Shown here in pieces: positions 1 to 11,154 of a DNA stretch of 64,000 nucleotides (position 1 is its first letter; each line of letters starts with the position of its first letter). Made by a program: the position numbers and the translations under genes. The DNA is from Sanguinoderma infundibulare (taxonomy: Eukaryota > Basidiomycota > Agaricomycetes > Polyporales > Polyporaceae). Under the pieces are notes generated by a model. The model saw only the letters and a program-made list of their open reading frames with translations, was not told the origin of the DNA and searched no databases. Location: NCBI GenBank assembly GCA_032821775.1, contig JAVLRN010000006.1, forward strand, positions 2,604,001 to 2,668,000, given 5' to 3'.

Positions 1-657
1 ACATGGCTCACCCTATGGCGAGATCGCAGTTTGCGCGAAATGGGAATGCCCAAGACGGTCACGCTTGGTGGTGTGCTTCTGTGGGACGGTCAGTATACAA
101 CTCGGGGTTTTCACCAGCGCTGCGATGCTGATAGAGCACAACCTAGGGTCTATTTACTTTCTGTCAGTGGGATCGCCTTCTGAAATCCGCCCATTGGACT
201 CACCCATCGTGACTTTGACTAGCGTTCTTGCCGTGCTAAATGTCCTGCACCTTACATTCACTGTCATCTCGGTAACTTCACACCTCGTGTCATTACGTCG
301 TTAGTGCTGAGCGCCGCAACAGATTGAAGTAATCATCCTTCAGAAAGTCAGCTACTTTGGCTACTTCACGACTCCGTATGTGACGTATTTCGTTTGATGT
401 CCTTCCTTGACTTAATACCTGCCATATGCTTTCTGGGAAACGCAACCTTGGCTGCCAGGTTTTCCGTCATTCTCGTCTCGCGGTTCCTCCTTCATCTACA
501 GCACGCCAGCCTCCAAACAACGGGAACTCTGGCTTCATCCGGGGAAGAGGCGACGGGCAGCGCGATCATTTTTGAGCGAGCCATTGGATCGATCGGGGCC
601 TCGATCTACCCGGACGACTACGCGAATCTTTTCATCGAGGGTGAGGTCAGTAGGTAA
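1..657 (+). pseudogene. C-terminal remnant of a fungal multi-span membrane protein (cut by the window edge)
   Basis: Plus-strand frames at 65-301 and 394-657 are hydrophobic and look like the last membrane spans and cytoplasmic tail of an Agaricomycete-specific membrane protein; the tail motif SRFLLHLQ at about 470-500 recalls DUF6533/DUF6534-type proteins. The tail is followed by a short conserved block with FERAIGSIGAS and PDDY. Related tails occur at 31540-31650 and on the minus strand at 36318-36753, so this is one member of a small dispersed set of copies. The 5' part lies outside the window and no clean exon join was found, so it may be the 3' end of a real gene or a decayed copy. The family name is a guess from overall look. 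Confidence 0.35.
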
Positions 658-660
658 GCG

Positions 661-1158
661 AGGAGCGAGACATCGGACGTACGTTCGTTCTAGCCTCCCT
701 GTGCACGATGCGGTACTGACATGTCGAAGTTGAGAGCGTGCCGGCGTCCTAGACTGCTCTCGCGCCCGGTCTTGAGTCTTGATCGAGGTCAGTCAGTCTT
801 GCCGATACATCATGATGACGAGCTGACCTTGTTCTTTATGCCAGACTTTGCCCGCGCGTGCATTGACTCGGTGTGAAGGGCGGGCGAGTGAAGACGGGGA
901 GACGGTGGGCAGAATGTGGAAGTCCGTGAGGAATAGAGCCATACCTAGGACAGAGAGCGTTGTGATGTTGGCGGAACAGGCCACGTACTGCGAAGCTCGA
1001 CATCGACCACTGGCAGATGCTGCTAGCCGCCCATTAGATTGCACATTATACGAGGGATACATCAGTAGAAACAGCACAGAACGTTCTTGGAAGCAACATG
1101 AGCGCAATGGGTATATCACCATAAGGTCTAGGACAGCATGCGCGGAAATGTCCCCAGA
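661..1158. other. Intergenic stretch, no gene recognised
   Basis: The open frames here (for example minus 793-1122) show no recognisable domain. The stretch separates the membrane-protein remnant from the 3' end of the amylase gene and probably holds the amylase 3' UTR. Confidence 0.4.
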
Positions 1159-3150
1159 TCAAGCGCGTTTGGCCCCAGCATGGATTGCGACAGCACCGCG
1201 TGCGGGAACGGTCGCAGTGAAGCAGCCGTTAGAAACTGTAATTCTGAGAGAATCGTTTAAGCCCTTGTTTAACGTACAAAAGCTCATGCGACTTACGTTG
1301 AGCCAGTGCACTGCCCGTTCGAAAGCCGTCCTCTAATCACGTCGCAGTACGTTCCATCCGGAAGCGACGTCGCGAACGTCGTCGACCACGCCGAGTCCTC
1401 GTTGTTTATCGCCACGAACCCGAGCGAGCCTGCGAAGCGTTCAGCACGCTTCAATGTCACCGACTCGGACAGAAAGAGAGGACGTACCACGGCCGAATGC
1501 GATCCTTTGGCCCGAGGGCGCCGTCCAGTGCGTCATCTCCGCGCTGCCCACAGCGTTGCGGAACCCGACCATGCCCGCGATGGCCTGCCAGCGGTGTTGG
1601 CAGAGCCAGCCGTTCGCGCCGCCGTTCCCAGAGCATGTGCCCGCACCGCCGTTGGGTGCGCCGGCGTCCGTGTTGGAGTCTGAGAAGCTGTAGCCCGAGA
1701 GGACCGTCGGCGTACCGTAAGGGTGGGCGAGGGCGAAAATGTTTGCGAGGGTGTAGATGTTGGACGGGGAGGTGCTCTTGAGGTTTCCCGGGTTCTGCAG
1801 ATGCGAGAGTTAGATACCGCACGAAGGCGAGGGTTTTCAGGTACGCACGCGTTCGAGGTCGTGATTTGTGACCCAGACGTTTGCTTTGTCGCTGGGCACC
1901 CATCCTGCGCATGACAGTCAACTTGGTCGAACTTTTCAATAAGACTAGGGAGTAACGGAGCACCTCTGTTGTCGAGGTTCTGCAGGCCCGAGAGCTGACT
2001 CGAGCCTGTGAAGGCATCCCTCAGCGCATCTGTGTAACGGGAACTGCGATCCTACTGTTAGCCAACACAGAGATCAGATGAGTGCATCTGCAGACACACT
2101 CTTGCACGTTGCCCGTCTGGGTGTACTGGTTCGGCGTGATAGGCTGGCCTGCGCCGAAGCGGACCTCTTGCGTGATGTACAGGTTCTTGCCGTTCGAGTT
2201 GAGGCGTGACAGGATGTTTGAAATGTCGCCTACCAGCATGTCTGAACAGTCCGTCAGCCACCATCCGGATGTCAGGTATGAAATGGAAACCGACGCTTCG
2301 CCGCATCGATTCGCAGGCCATCGACGTTCAAGCTGAGGAGATCGTTGACGTATTCGGCTAGACGTCTACGGACGTGCTCCGTCTCTGTGGCGAGGCTAAG
2401 AATACGCCCTTGTAAACGAACCCGAGAGGCCTGGGAGTACTTGGGTACTTACTCGGCAAGTCCAGCGAGTTCGCAAGTCAGGATCTCAGTCGCGTCATTC
2501 CAGTTGTTGATGGTGTGATGACAGGTATGGAAGTCCGCGTTCTGGTAGATGCCAGGGTAGTTGTACTTGGAGAACGAGGACCCCGCAGAGCCCGTTCCTG
2601 AATCGACAGCGGACATGTGGTTCAAAATGGCATCTACGTGGGCCGCCACATTCGTACGGGTCAAACACCAAGCGGGCTGCAACTCGTTCAAGGTGAAACA
2701 ACTCACCGACGATGACACCGACACCGGCAGCGTGACACGTCTTGACCATGTTCGAGAACTGGTCGCGGTTGCCATGCTTGGACGTGAGCTTGTACGAGAC
2801 CGCTTGGTAGTCGGTCCACCACGAGTTGCCCTGGACGTGCTCTTGTGGCGGGTTTACTGGGACGCAGCAGCAGGGAGGTAGACGCCTATCAGCCCATGTC
2901 GTCCGACGTCCGCCGCGAAATGTGTCAAGAGCGTACCTTGGACGTATCCGTAGCCAGCTGGACCGATAAAGTTCGTGCACTCGGCAGCGATGCTATCCCA
3001 GCTCCACTCGAACATCTCGATGATGACTGACTTGGTCGCGGTGGGTGAACGCCTCCCGAAGTGATGAGCCTCAACCGGACGGGCGTCGACTTGAGCATAA
3101 AGGGCTGCCGCCGCAGCGACAAAGACGGCAAGCTTAGACCAGAATGACAT
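1159..3150 (-). CDS. Secreted alpha-amylase, glycoside hydrolase family 13
   Basis: Endo-hydrolysis of alpha-1,4-glucosidic bonds in starch outside the cell. The ATG at 3150 opens a signal peptide ([20 protein letters not shown]) followed by a short pro-region and the amylase start [14 protein letters not shown]. All four GH13 regions are visible after splicing: DAILNH (I), [10 protein letters not shown] with the nucleophile Asp (II), the acid/base Glu in ITQEV (III) and VTNHD (IV). Exon 1 is 3150-2937 and exon 2 begins at 2856. At least seven introns of about 50-80 nt join in frame, two with less usual donors (GTCGGT near 2300, GTGTGT near 2095). The last exon ends with [17 protein letters not shown] and a stop at 1159. 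No starch-binding CBM20 module follows. The gene appears intact; single exon borders could be off by a few bases. Confidence 0.9.
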
Positions 3151-3789
3151 TGGTAGAGAGCGTCGTGAGGCACAGGGCCAGTAGCAGGGGAAGGTGCGCC
3201 AGTCGAGTGTAGTCAAGAACAGAGCTGGACTGGGTCCCAATGCTAACCGGGGCCCCAATGCTGACGGGGGACCTCAATGCTGACCGGGGCTGTCATTATG
3301 CTTCTCGGCTGTCAGTCGGGGCACATAAGACGAGTCTGCAAGGCAATTCACCTTTCGGGCACAACGTCGTTCTGCTGCATATCACTGCCATGCTCGACCG
3401 ACAAGACTTGAAGTAGGGCTGATGCCTCTTGTTCGTGACGTGCGAGAGTATCTCGAGGATGTGGATGATGGTTTATGGCCGTACCAGTAACGTAAAGCTG
3501 GCCGAGGAGATTGAATGTTCTGCAGCTCCAGAAGGGAAGGAAAGGGAAGATAAATGAGATTGTTTCTTGTCCAGGACTGTGCATATCACAGACGCCCATC
3601 CCATCACGGCTGTTCCGGCGCTCGCGGACTCGTGTTTTGCGGGCCGACTCTTTCATATCGCCTTCACTCAAGCTCTGCAACGTCGTCGCTTCGCATACTC
3701 AGCTTATCGACCGTCACATTTACTGACTTCGAAAATACTTGGAAAGCGTCTGGTGATTCGGATTGCACGTCCAAGACCGACGGCCGAGG
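3151..3789. other. Amylase 5' flank, no gene recognised
   Basis: Upstream region of the minus-strand amylase. It contains a short imperfect duplication at about 3237-3290 (two copies of a unit reading roughly GGGGCCCCAATGCTGAC and a third partial one). The open frames at 3348-3893 show no recognisable protein until the CLC-like segment begins. Confidence 0.35.
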
Positions 3790-3965
3790 ATGTGGTAAGA
3801 GTTAACTCGAACGGTCTCAGGTTGAGCACGACGCTCATCTGGACTCAGCAACGGCACCTCACACAATACCAGTGTACCATGGTTCGAGGGTGACCAACAA
3901 TTTTGGACTGACCTTCAGAGAACCAATCATTGCACCCGACATCCACGAAGCTATGACCCCGCAGA
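3790..3965 (+). pseudogene. Decayed copy of the 5' end of the CLC chloride channel gene
   Basis: Closely resembles the start of the intact channel gene at 25210. Both have ATGTG followed at once by a GTAAGAGTTA donor, a short intron, and an exon encoding a SHNTSVPWF stretch. Here the exon reads on through an altered sequence that still keeps a block like GACATCCACGAAGC, matching GACATCCGCGACGC in the parent, and then loses similarity. None of the channel's membrane helices follow. It lies just upstream of the methyltransferase pseudogene, in the same order and orientation as the two parent genes. Confidence 0.7.
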
Positions 3966-4364
3966 GGAGCGAGGATTCTAGTGAGCCATCGGATTCGTGG
4001 CCACAACCGCAGATGGTGATTCATTCGTCAAAGCCGGGACTGGGTCCTCCTGTCTCAATACACGATAAGGCATAGCGTTTGATGTAAGGATGGGTGGCAC
4101 GATGGTCTCTGAGGAAGGTATGATCGAGACAGCCACCGCGTTGTCGCTCCGGCTGCTCAGGCGTTCGCGACGAATGTGTAGAAGCCTGAGGGCTTCCTTT
4201 CAAGCTTCAGCGAGTGCGATTGGGCTCAATTGGTACGTTTTAAGGGCATTGCCTCGAAGTCAGCATGTTTTGACGCCTTTCGCTCGGTATGGCAGGACAT
4301 GCCTACAATCACATCAATCCCAAAGCTTGATAGCTCCATCCAGACCTTGGCATCTGTGAGTGCG

Positions 4365-5330
4365 TTGAAGATGCTTGTCTCGAAGAGTCTTCTGTCCTCC
4401 ATCCTTCACGGCTTCAATCTCCCTCCGGAAGGTGGATAGTCTGGATGACAGGATCAACTACAATGACAGAGTCTTTTCTCCGACGGTCCTGATGCCGAGC
4501 ATGTCAACTGCAGGCGCGTCACCGCCAACGACCTCGAGGGGGGAACCCACCCGCCACGACGTGTGAAGATGTTCGTCCGGGACTTCATCGAGAACTCGCT
4601 CTACAACCTCTACGAGGCTACTTCGCCAAGTAGGTCAGCATCTTCACGGCGCTGGAGCCCATCGACTTCAGCTCCATCCGAAATACCGCGGGCTTTGAGG
4701 CGGTGGTCGCGAAGCGGTGTGCTGCGTACGGGCATACGCCTATAGAGTTGTGAAAGGTCGGTCTCGCTTCCTCTCATTTCGCAGCGCGAGCTAATAGCAC
4801 AGGTCGGAAGCTATGGTACGGAAGGGCGTTCCCCCAGAGCGTAGTCTCTAAGTTCTGCTCAAGTACTTCTCGTACGAAGACCTCGTCATATACGAGATCG
4901 GGGCAGGGAACGGTGCGGTTGTATTGAATATTCTCGACTACCTCCCCTCCTCCGCATCCTCCAGCGCAACTTCCCGTGCGACCGACTTCTCCTCTCCGAC
5001 ACCTCGCTGTCGGAGACATCCTGGGCATGAACGCGCCAGTCCCGGTACCAGAACACGACCGTCCCATGCGAGACGCTCTTCGTCCGCCAGGGCCACTACT
5101 TCGACATCTTCTCCACGAATTTCAAGAATCTCCGCGGCATGTACGAGCACATCCTCGCACAGTCGCTGCCTCTCGCCAACAGCGCACTGGAAGTGCCTCG
5201 TCCTTGCTGGCGGAGGGGAATAGTTTTTTCTCCTCTGCCAACGCTGCGGCCGCGCGTGGACGGCATCACGAGCATCGGGCTGTCGGTCGGGGAGCGCAAG
5301 AGGTCATGAAGACAGCGTTCGGATCGCTCA
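4365..5330 (+). pseudogene. Pseudogene of the NDUFAF7/MidA-like methyltransferase
   Basis: Nucleotide-level copy of the intact gene at 31964-33790, clearly similar over most of its length by eye. Blocks matching the parent include the segment coding for DDTINYNDRV, VRDFIEDSLYN, IDFSSIRNTAGFE, FPYEDLVIYEIGAGNG and, after a jump, the C-terminal part around LLLSDFSSLPD, TTVPCETLFVRQG and AEGNSFFSS. The reading frame is broken many times. The middle of the gene, between ILDYL and the late exon, is missing. The segment corresponding to the parent's first intron (GTCGGTCTCGCTT...) is retained, so this came from a DNA duplication and not from a processed transcript. Confidence 0.85.
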
Positions 5331-5963
5331 TCTTGACATCCTGCGACACGCCCGCGCGACGACCCTGCAGCCCGTACAACGACTATTTTATTGGTGACCG
5401 GTCGTACACACAGAACACATGAATATATTTCGTTCGGAAGACTTTGTGCCAGTGCAGTGTCAGTGGGATAGTAGCCGAGCTGAGTAGAGATGAAAGTACC
5501 AAGTAGAACAGTCTGGATGGGGCGAATTCTGGACTGTAATACATGGCGGGATGTGTTTCTGCGGTCTCCGCTGTCGACCTGGCTCAGATGAGAGTTCAAG
5601 ATCATTTCCGATAGAATCCTTCGTCGGCTTCGCACCGGCTTGTCTCTTCCTGCATTCTTTAGTCCATTTCTTGCGGCCTTGAGTCCGCAAGCGGTGAGGA
5701 GTGTAGTGCCACTGCTTGTCATCCTGATGATATTCTGGCATAGACCTGTTCAGTACGGTTAAATGGTGGGTACGACGCGATCAGAGACGGTCCGACTTGA
5801 GCAGGATGCCTTGGTCTTGCACACGAATTTCCGGTGAAAATGTGGTTACACAAGCGATGGACTTGATGTGGTCTCACATCAGGATCCGTCAGTATGCTTT
5901 GAATAGTGCTTACTGGCCATCCTGGAATCCAAAAGAATTCAGGCCTTCATAACCGCTCAGTCA
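5331..5963. other. Intergenic stretch, no gene recognised
   Basis: A short minus-strand frame (5460-5741) is Arg/Lys-rich but matches no family I know. Nothing else is supported between the methyltransferase pseudogene and tRNA-Arg. Confidence 0.35.
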
Positions 5964-6042
5964 TGACCACCGCAGGGGTCGAACCTGCAATCTCCTGATT
6001 ACACTGTCGTAGTCAGACGCGTTGCCATTACGCCAGGCGGCC
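5964..6042 (-). tRNA. tRNA-Arg (anticodon ACG) with a 7-nt intron
   Basis: Folds as a full cloverleaf on the minus strand. The acceptor 5' strand GGCCGCC pairs with GGTGGTC (two G-U pairs) and the discriminator is A. The D arm contains GCGT...ACGC. The anticodon stem is TCTGA/TCAGG with loop CTACGA, then a 7-nt intron CAGTGTA after position 37, then A. The T arm is GCAGG-TTCGACC-CCTGC. The mature loop CTACGAA gives anticodon ACG, which after A-to-I editing reads CGU/CGC/CGA Arg codons. Confidence 0.93.
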
Positions 6043-6520
6043 GGTACGCTGTAAAACTTCTTTGCTTTGTAATCCCACCTCCATTTACCCAGGACATGTC
6101 GTGCTGACCTTCATCCGGACGGAAAGACGATAGGCGATCTCAACTTATGATGTACACGTCCGTGATCCACGTTCGATGTCGCCGATGTACACCAAACGGT
6201 ATACCTATAGTACAATTGCAGTACAGCTCCAACGGAATAACAGAAGTTACATGATACAGTATGCGAGAAGAGCCGAACAGAACAGACCGTGATGGCGTGC
6301 GATACATACATACATAACAGGCGTCGTGAGCAGTCATGACCAGCATTCAATTTGCAGGCATAAAGTTGACCCAGAGCGAGACCGAGTGCGAGATTAGAAA
6401 GCAAAAGCCAATTGAACGTGGCGCGCCGATACGCAAGCACGACAACGCGGCGGGGGATCGTCGGGTCCTGGTCGGGTCTAAAGCTGGCGTCAAAGGGGGT
6501 ATATCAAAGTGCTAGGAAAG
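6043..6520. other. 3' flank of the carboxypeptidase gene
   Basis: No gene seen. Probably contains the carboxypeptidase 3' UTR and the upstream region of tRNA-Arg. Confidence 0.35.
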
Positions 6521-9500
6521 TCAAACGGATGCGAATAAGGATACCGCAAACGCCGCGAGGCACGCCACCACGCCCACGGCGCCTCCCGCGACGGACATCG
6601 CGCCGTTGCCATTGGTATTGGCCTGGGCATTGATGAGCTCCAGCGATGGGAGGATCGTTGCCAGGGTCGCGGTCGTGATAAAGGCCTGCCAATCCGCGAC
6701 CGTCGCGGTGGGGTAATTGAACGTCGCAGTCGTCACGATGGAGCCGACGAGGATGCCGGACTGCCCGGGGATGGCGTCAACGGCGAGCGCGGAGAGCTCC
6801 CCGCCGTCTACCGAGATATCGCCGTCGGCGCCGGTGATGACGAGACCGGTCGCGTTCTGCCCGATGATGAACTCGCGGACGAGCGTCATGCCCTGGCAAG
6901 GGATGCATCAGACGGTGGGGGACGATGCGAAGGGGTACATGGATGGGACTTACACGGGTGGGGTTGTGGTATGCGATAAGATGACCCGCGCCCTCGACGA
7001 GGACGTATGACCAATTACGCTCCTGGTGGACTACACCGCCGACAAGCCCGTTATCATCGATCCAAGGGGTGGACGGGCGACGCGAGAAGCCTTGCGTCCC
7101 GCCAAAGGTTGTGTTCTGTCTAGTGTCAGCAACCGCGTCGAGGTCAAGCAGATGCGCAACGTACTTGGATGACAACTGGACAGATAGATAGTCACTTAGC
7201 GTTGCGTTTCGACACTTGTTCGGTGAAACACCAACCTTCTGTGCCACGGTGAGCGACAAGTGAATCGTCGTTACCAGAGAAAAGCGTGACTGCGATGCGC
7301 TTCGCCGTCGCGTTCGTGGCGAGGTCCGTCAAGAATGCCATGGGCCTAGCGACAGGTTAGGCTTTGGATACGTTAATGCTTCATCTCGGATGGTGTACGT
7401 ACTCGACACCTGGGTATCGATGTTAACGCGAAATCCTACTGAATGTATACCGCGGGACAGGTGCTTACTCGGGTCTTCACCATTCACCGGATCGCCGAGG
7501 AACGGGTACTGAATCGACGGCACCCACTGCTTGCTCGTCGGCGCATGCAGCGCAGCAACCATACTTGGATCTACACGTACGCGAGCGTAAGCAAACACGC
7601 GGCGGTAGAACGCGGGTACGGGCTCACCGTTGTAGAACGTCCGTCCGTCAATGGGCGACTCGGGGTTGAGCGCGTCCTGGACCTGGTAGACCTGCAAAAA
7701 AGCCGATCCGTCCGTCAAGCTGCTGTCACGTCAACGCCGCTACGCGCATCACATACGTCAAATCCATGCGTAATGTCTGCTCGCCGCAATACGAATACAT
7801 AAGCCACCTCGCGCATCAGCATCAGCGACTGGAAAGGGACGTACTCCAAGGTGCCGAGAAGTTGAGCGCGTAGTCGATCAGCTCGTCGTAGATGAAGCAC
7901 CCGTACCACGGGTCGATCGTTCCCTGCGCCCGCTGGCTCAGGTCGCGATGCTCATGCCGGGGGCCGTCGTGCCCGTCGCGCTTGCGGAGCGTTTCGGCCT
8001 CCAAGGCGAGCCGCGCGAGGTTCTTCTTGAAGAACTGCCGCTTCGCGTCGTTGAAGAAGTTGCTCGTGATCAGCGGTGAGTTCGGATCCGTCGGGTTTAC
8101 GACCTGGGGCGTGGGGAAGTGCCCGCTTTGTGGATACGTCAGGTTGAAGTCGTAGCCACACAGGTGCTGCCTGCATGCGAGTCGCTGCTGTTAGCGCCAC
8201 AAACACGAGGTGCGGCGCACAAGCGGGACGGGAACGCACTGTTCACGGAAATAATTGTAGACGTCAGGGTCGTAACCAATTAGTTGTGGGTACGTCTCGA
8301 TTGTCGTAAGCTGCCACAGCGAGGCACGTCAGTTGTTCGGCTCGGCGAATTTGTCGGACAGGGGACAGGAGCTTGCTTACGGTCGGGATGTACTCGAACG
8401 TGAGGGTCGAGCCGAGAGTGCCATCGCCGATCGCGAACTTGGCGATGTTCACCGGGGGGTTCGTCATGCCGAAATACGTCTTCATGATGTACGGCTGGAA
8501 CGTCCGAGGCCCATTCAGCAAGCGGCTCCGACGTCAACTAGAAGAGCGGGAGCGGGGTGGAGCTCACGATATAGGTTCCGGCGTAGCTTTCTCCGGTGAG
8601 ATACAGAGGCCGCGTCGCGAGGCTTGGGAAGACCTTGACAAGGTTCTCGAGAAAGCCCATCTAGACCGCAATGGCGCTCAGTCGACCGGTGGACCGTATG
8701 AAGAGAACTGAAGAGAAACTTACGAAGTCGCTTCCCATTTCGTCTTCATCGTGAACTGTGCGCAGACGAACGGCCGTGAGTGCCGACACGTCGGCTCGGG
8801 AGAAGAAGCAGACGCACCATATCCGTCCGATTCTGCGGTGGCCCAGCCAACTCCGCTGTGGGAGATATTGTCAGCATTCGACCGGCGTGCGCATTCCGGC
8901 ACAGTCGGTACTCACACAGGTTGATCAATCCAGATGTAGTCCGCTACTTTGTCCCAGCTGAACGCGTTCTGGACCGGGAGACCTTCCGGGGTCAAATGTA
9001 TTGGACCATTCTGTCGAATGAGAGGCGCGCGATGCTAGTGTCAAAAGTGACCGGCGAGGAGTACGTATTCCAAAACAAACTCAACCTTACCTCGTACGCT
9101 TGCCCGAGCAAGCTTGAGGACCCAGGGCTAAAAATAGACAGGGAGAAATCAGGAAGCCGTTCGCGAGAGTCATGGTGTGAGTGCGGTGGCTCGGGCAAAG
9201 GCTGTGGCTTACCCTCCGTTTAGCCAGATAGCCCAGGGAACACCGGAACGCTCGTCGGCATCGGCGGTGAGCGAGCCGTTCTCATTCTCGAAAGCCCAAA
9301 AGAAGAGCGTGTTGTTGGGGTGGTCCGGCCGATTTACGGGAATGTTGCCGGCAAAGCTGCGGGGCAGCGTCCACGTAACATTCGGCAAAGAATCTGTTAC
9401 CTGGTAGTCTGTGATCGTAGCAGAGATATAAGCAGGGGCCATATGTACGGCAGGAATTGGATATGGCTTACAGCTCTGCCACTCTGGACTGAAGTCGCCA

Positions 9501-9610
9501 GATGGCTTTCCGGGGTAGTCTTGGGGCCAGCTGCTGGGTGTTGGAGGAAGTTGAGCGGCGCCGAGGGACGCGAGAAACGCAAGCAGGGTCGCGAACGAGG
9601 GTCCCAGCAT
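6521..9610 (-). CDS. Serine carboxypeptidase, peptidase family S10, probably GPI-anchored
   Basis: Removes C-terminal residues from peptides; secreted or held at the cell surface. ATG at 9610 starts a signal peptide (MLGPSFATLLAFLASLGAAQ). Family landmarks follow in order across several exons: WLNGGPGSSS near 9210-9180, DQPVGVGWA near 8870, the nucleophile Ser in LTGESYAGTY near 8580, the catalytic Asp in the FSGNDDSLV region near 7270, and the catalytic His in GAGHLIAYH near 6970. The last exon (about 6889-6521) ends in a Ser/Gly/Asn-containing stretch and a hydrophobic tail (VGVVACLAAFAVSLFASV), which is the shape of a GPI-attachment signal. Introns of about 50-70 nt separate the exons, and upstream of 9610 no better start is seen. 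The GPI call is inferred from the tail only. Confidence 0.88.
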
Positions 9611-11154
9611 GCTGTGGAGGGATGAGAGGGCGTAATGAAAGGTGAGGATGGATTACCTGGGCCACAAGAAGGCCAAGGGGACCGGTTATATACCGTCGTC
9701 AAAAGCTGTGATCCAAATGTGGGAGACTGCAAAAACGTATAGCAATAGCACCGGTCCTCACGCGTGAGCCAGGTTCCGTAGAACCCGCCGGGATAGAGTA
9801 AGGTTTGATCGTTGACGAGGATGCGCTGAGAACGCCTGGTATCAGCATCGAGCCGAACGTCTGGAATGTGAGTGACGTCTCCACAATAGCCGTCCTTGAC
9901 GACGGCTGGCGAAGCTGGTTACTGCGCTCCTCCGAGTTCGGCACCACATGTTCTCATACAATTGTCAGATGCACAGGCGAATCGCCGGGTTGGGTTCGAT
10001 TGGAGTACTCTCCATGTATATGTTTGTCGTATTGAGCATGTCCCAGAAAATGATGAGGAGGACACCAGCTGACATAAAATTTTGTCAGGGCGGGTGAATG
10101 GTGAAAAAAGAGGGCGCTAAAGCGGATGGCGGGCGGTGTATAGAAACGTACGGCCGCCGAATCCATGCTTGATCCATGCTTGGTTCGCGGAAGCTTTCCA
10201 GAGATCACGAGAGTTTTCAATTATGACACGGTACCACCCAGCAGCATCCAGCGAGGATGGGTACTCGTTTTCGAGAGTACTCAGGAAGATGGGTAGATCC
10301 GAGGACCGAGATACTTGCCGGCCTAAAAGATCGGCGCTACGGGCGAGGGTTAAAACGAGGGACGTTCCACTCAGAACTCAATCTTAAACAAAATCCGTAA
10401 GGGGGAGATAGCCTCCGGGAGTGCTCGGTTTGTAGAAGAAATCGAGCTCTACCTGCCAGGATCCGGGCGCGGGAGACTCAGGGGGACGTGAGTCTCGGTG
10501 TGCTCACACGGTTTATTGTGTCCTAGGCCATCATCGGCCCGCCGAACGATGATCGAAAAGCGTGGGGTTGGGCCTTGAATACGGTGATCAGTGACCGGCT
10601 AGAGGAAACAGAGTAACGCTCTTGTCCACGTCGAAATTGAAGCTGGTTTGACTCACTCTCATATTGAGCACATGGGCAGCGTATCGTATTGAAGGCAAAC
10701 TGGCTTCTGAGATGTCTCATAATTGCTCGGGTGGATGAGAGGTCCGACGGAAGGGCTTCGGGGACGTTATGCCTGAATGGATGGATGGAAGTGGACAAGA
10801 ATCGGAGCAAGAGGCCCGCACTATTCCGTTTGAAATGCCGTATGTTCTGATCCGACGTTGCCTGGCAAGGGGTACTAGTAGGAGACGAGCCGTAAACGAG
10901 AGATAGGAACGAGGGCAAGGAACGACGCCGCCCAGCGAAACGCTGAGAGGGAGATAGACGCCATCAGTGGGGGGAGATAAGATTAGATATGACTCGCTGG
11001 AGGACGGCGGCGGGGACTCAGCGACTGGGACTTGAACTTGGTCTTGTCCTCGATCCAGCCTTTGCCTTCCTCTCCTCTGGCTCCTCGGAGCACTCACATA
11101 TGCTCTAGGTGAACCTGGCCTGGAATTCTCTTGTTCTTTGAGCCGCTCTGCATC
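9611..11154. other. Long stretch without a recognised gene
   Basis: Minus-strand frames between about 10250 and 9690 have coding-like segments (one with WYRVIIENSRDLWKAS, another with TLLYPGGFYGTWLTRED), but they are broken and match nothing I know. They could be a decayed gene. 10400-11150 shows no supported feature apart from the presumptive promoter of the Mediator gene. Confidence 0.3.
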
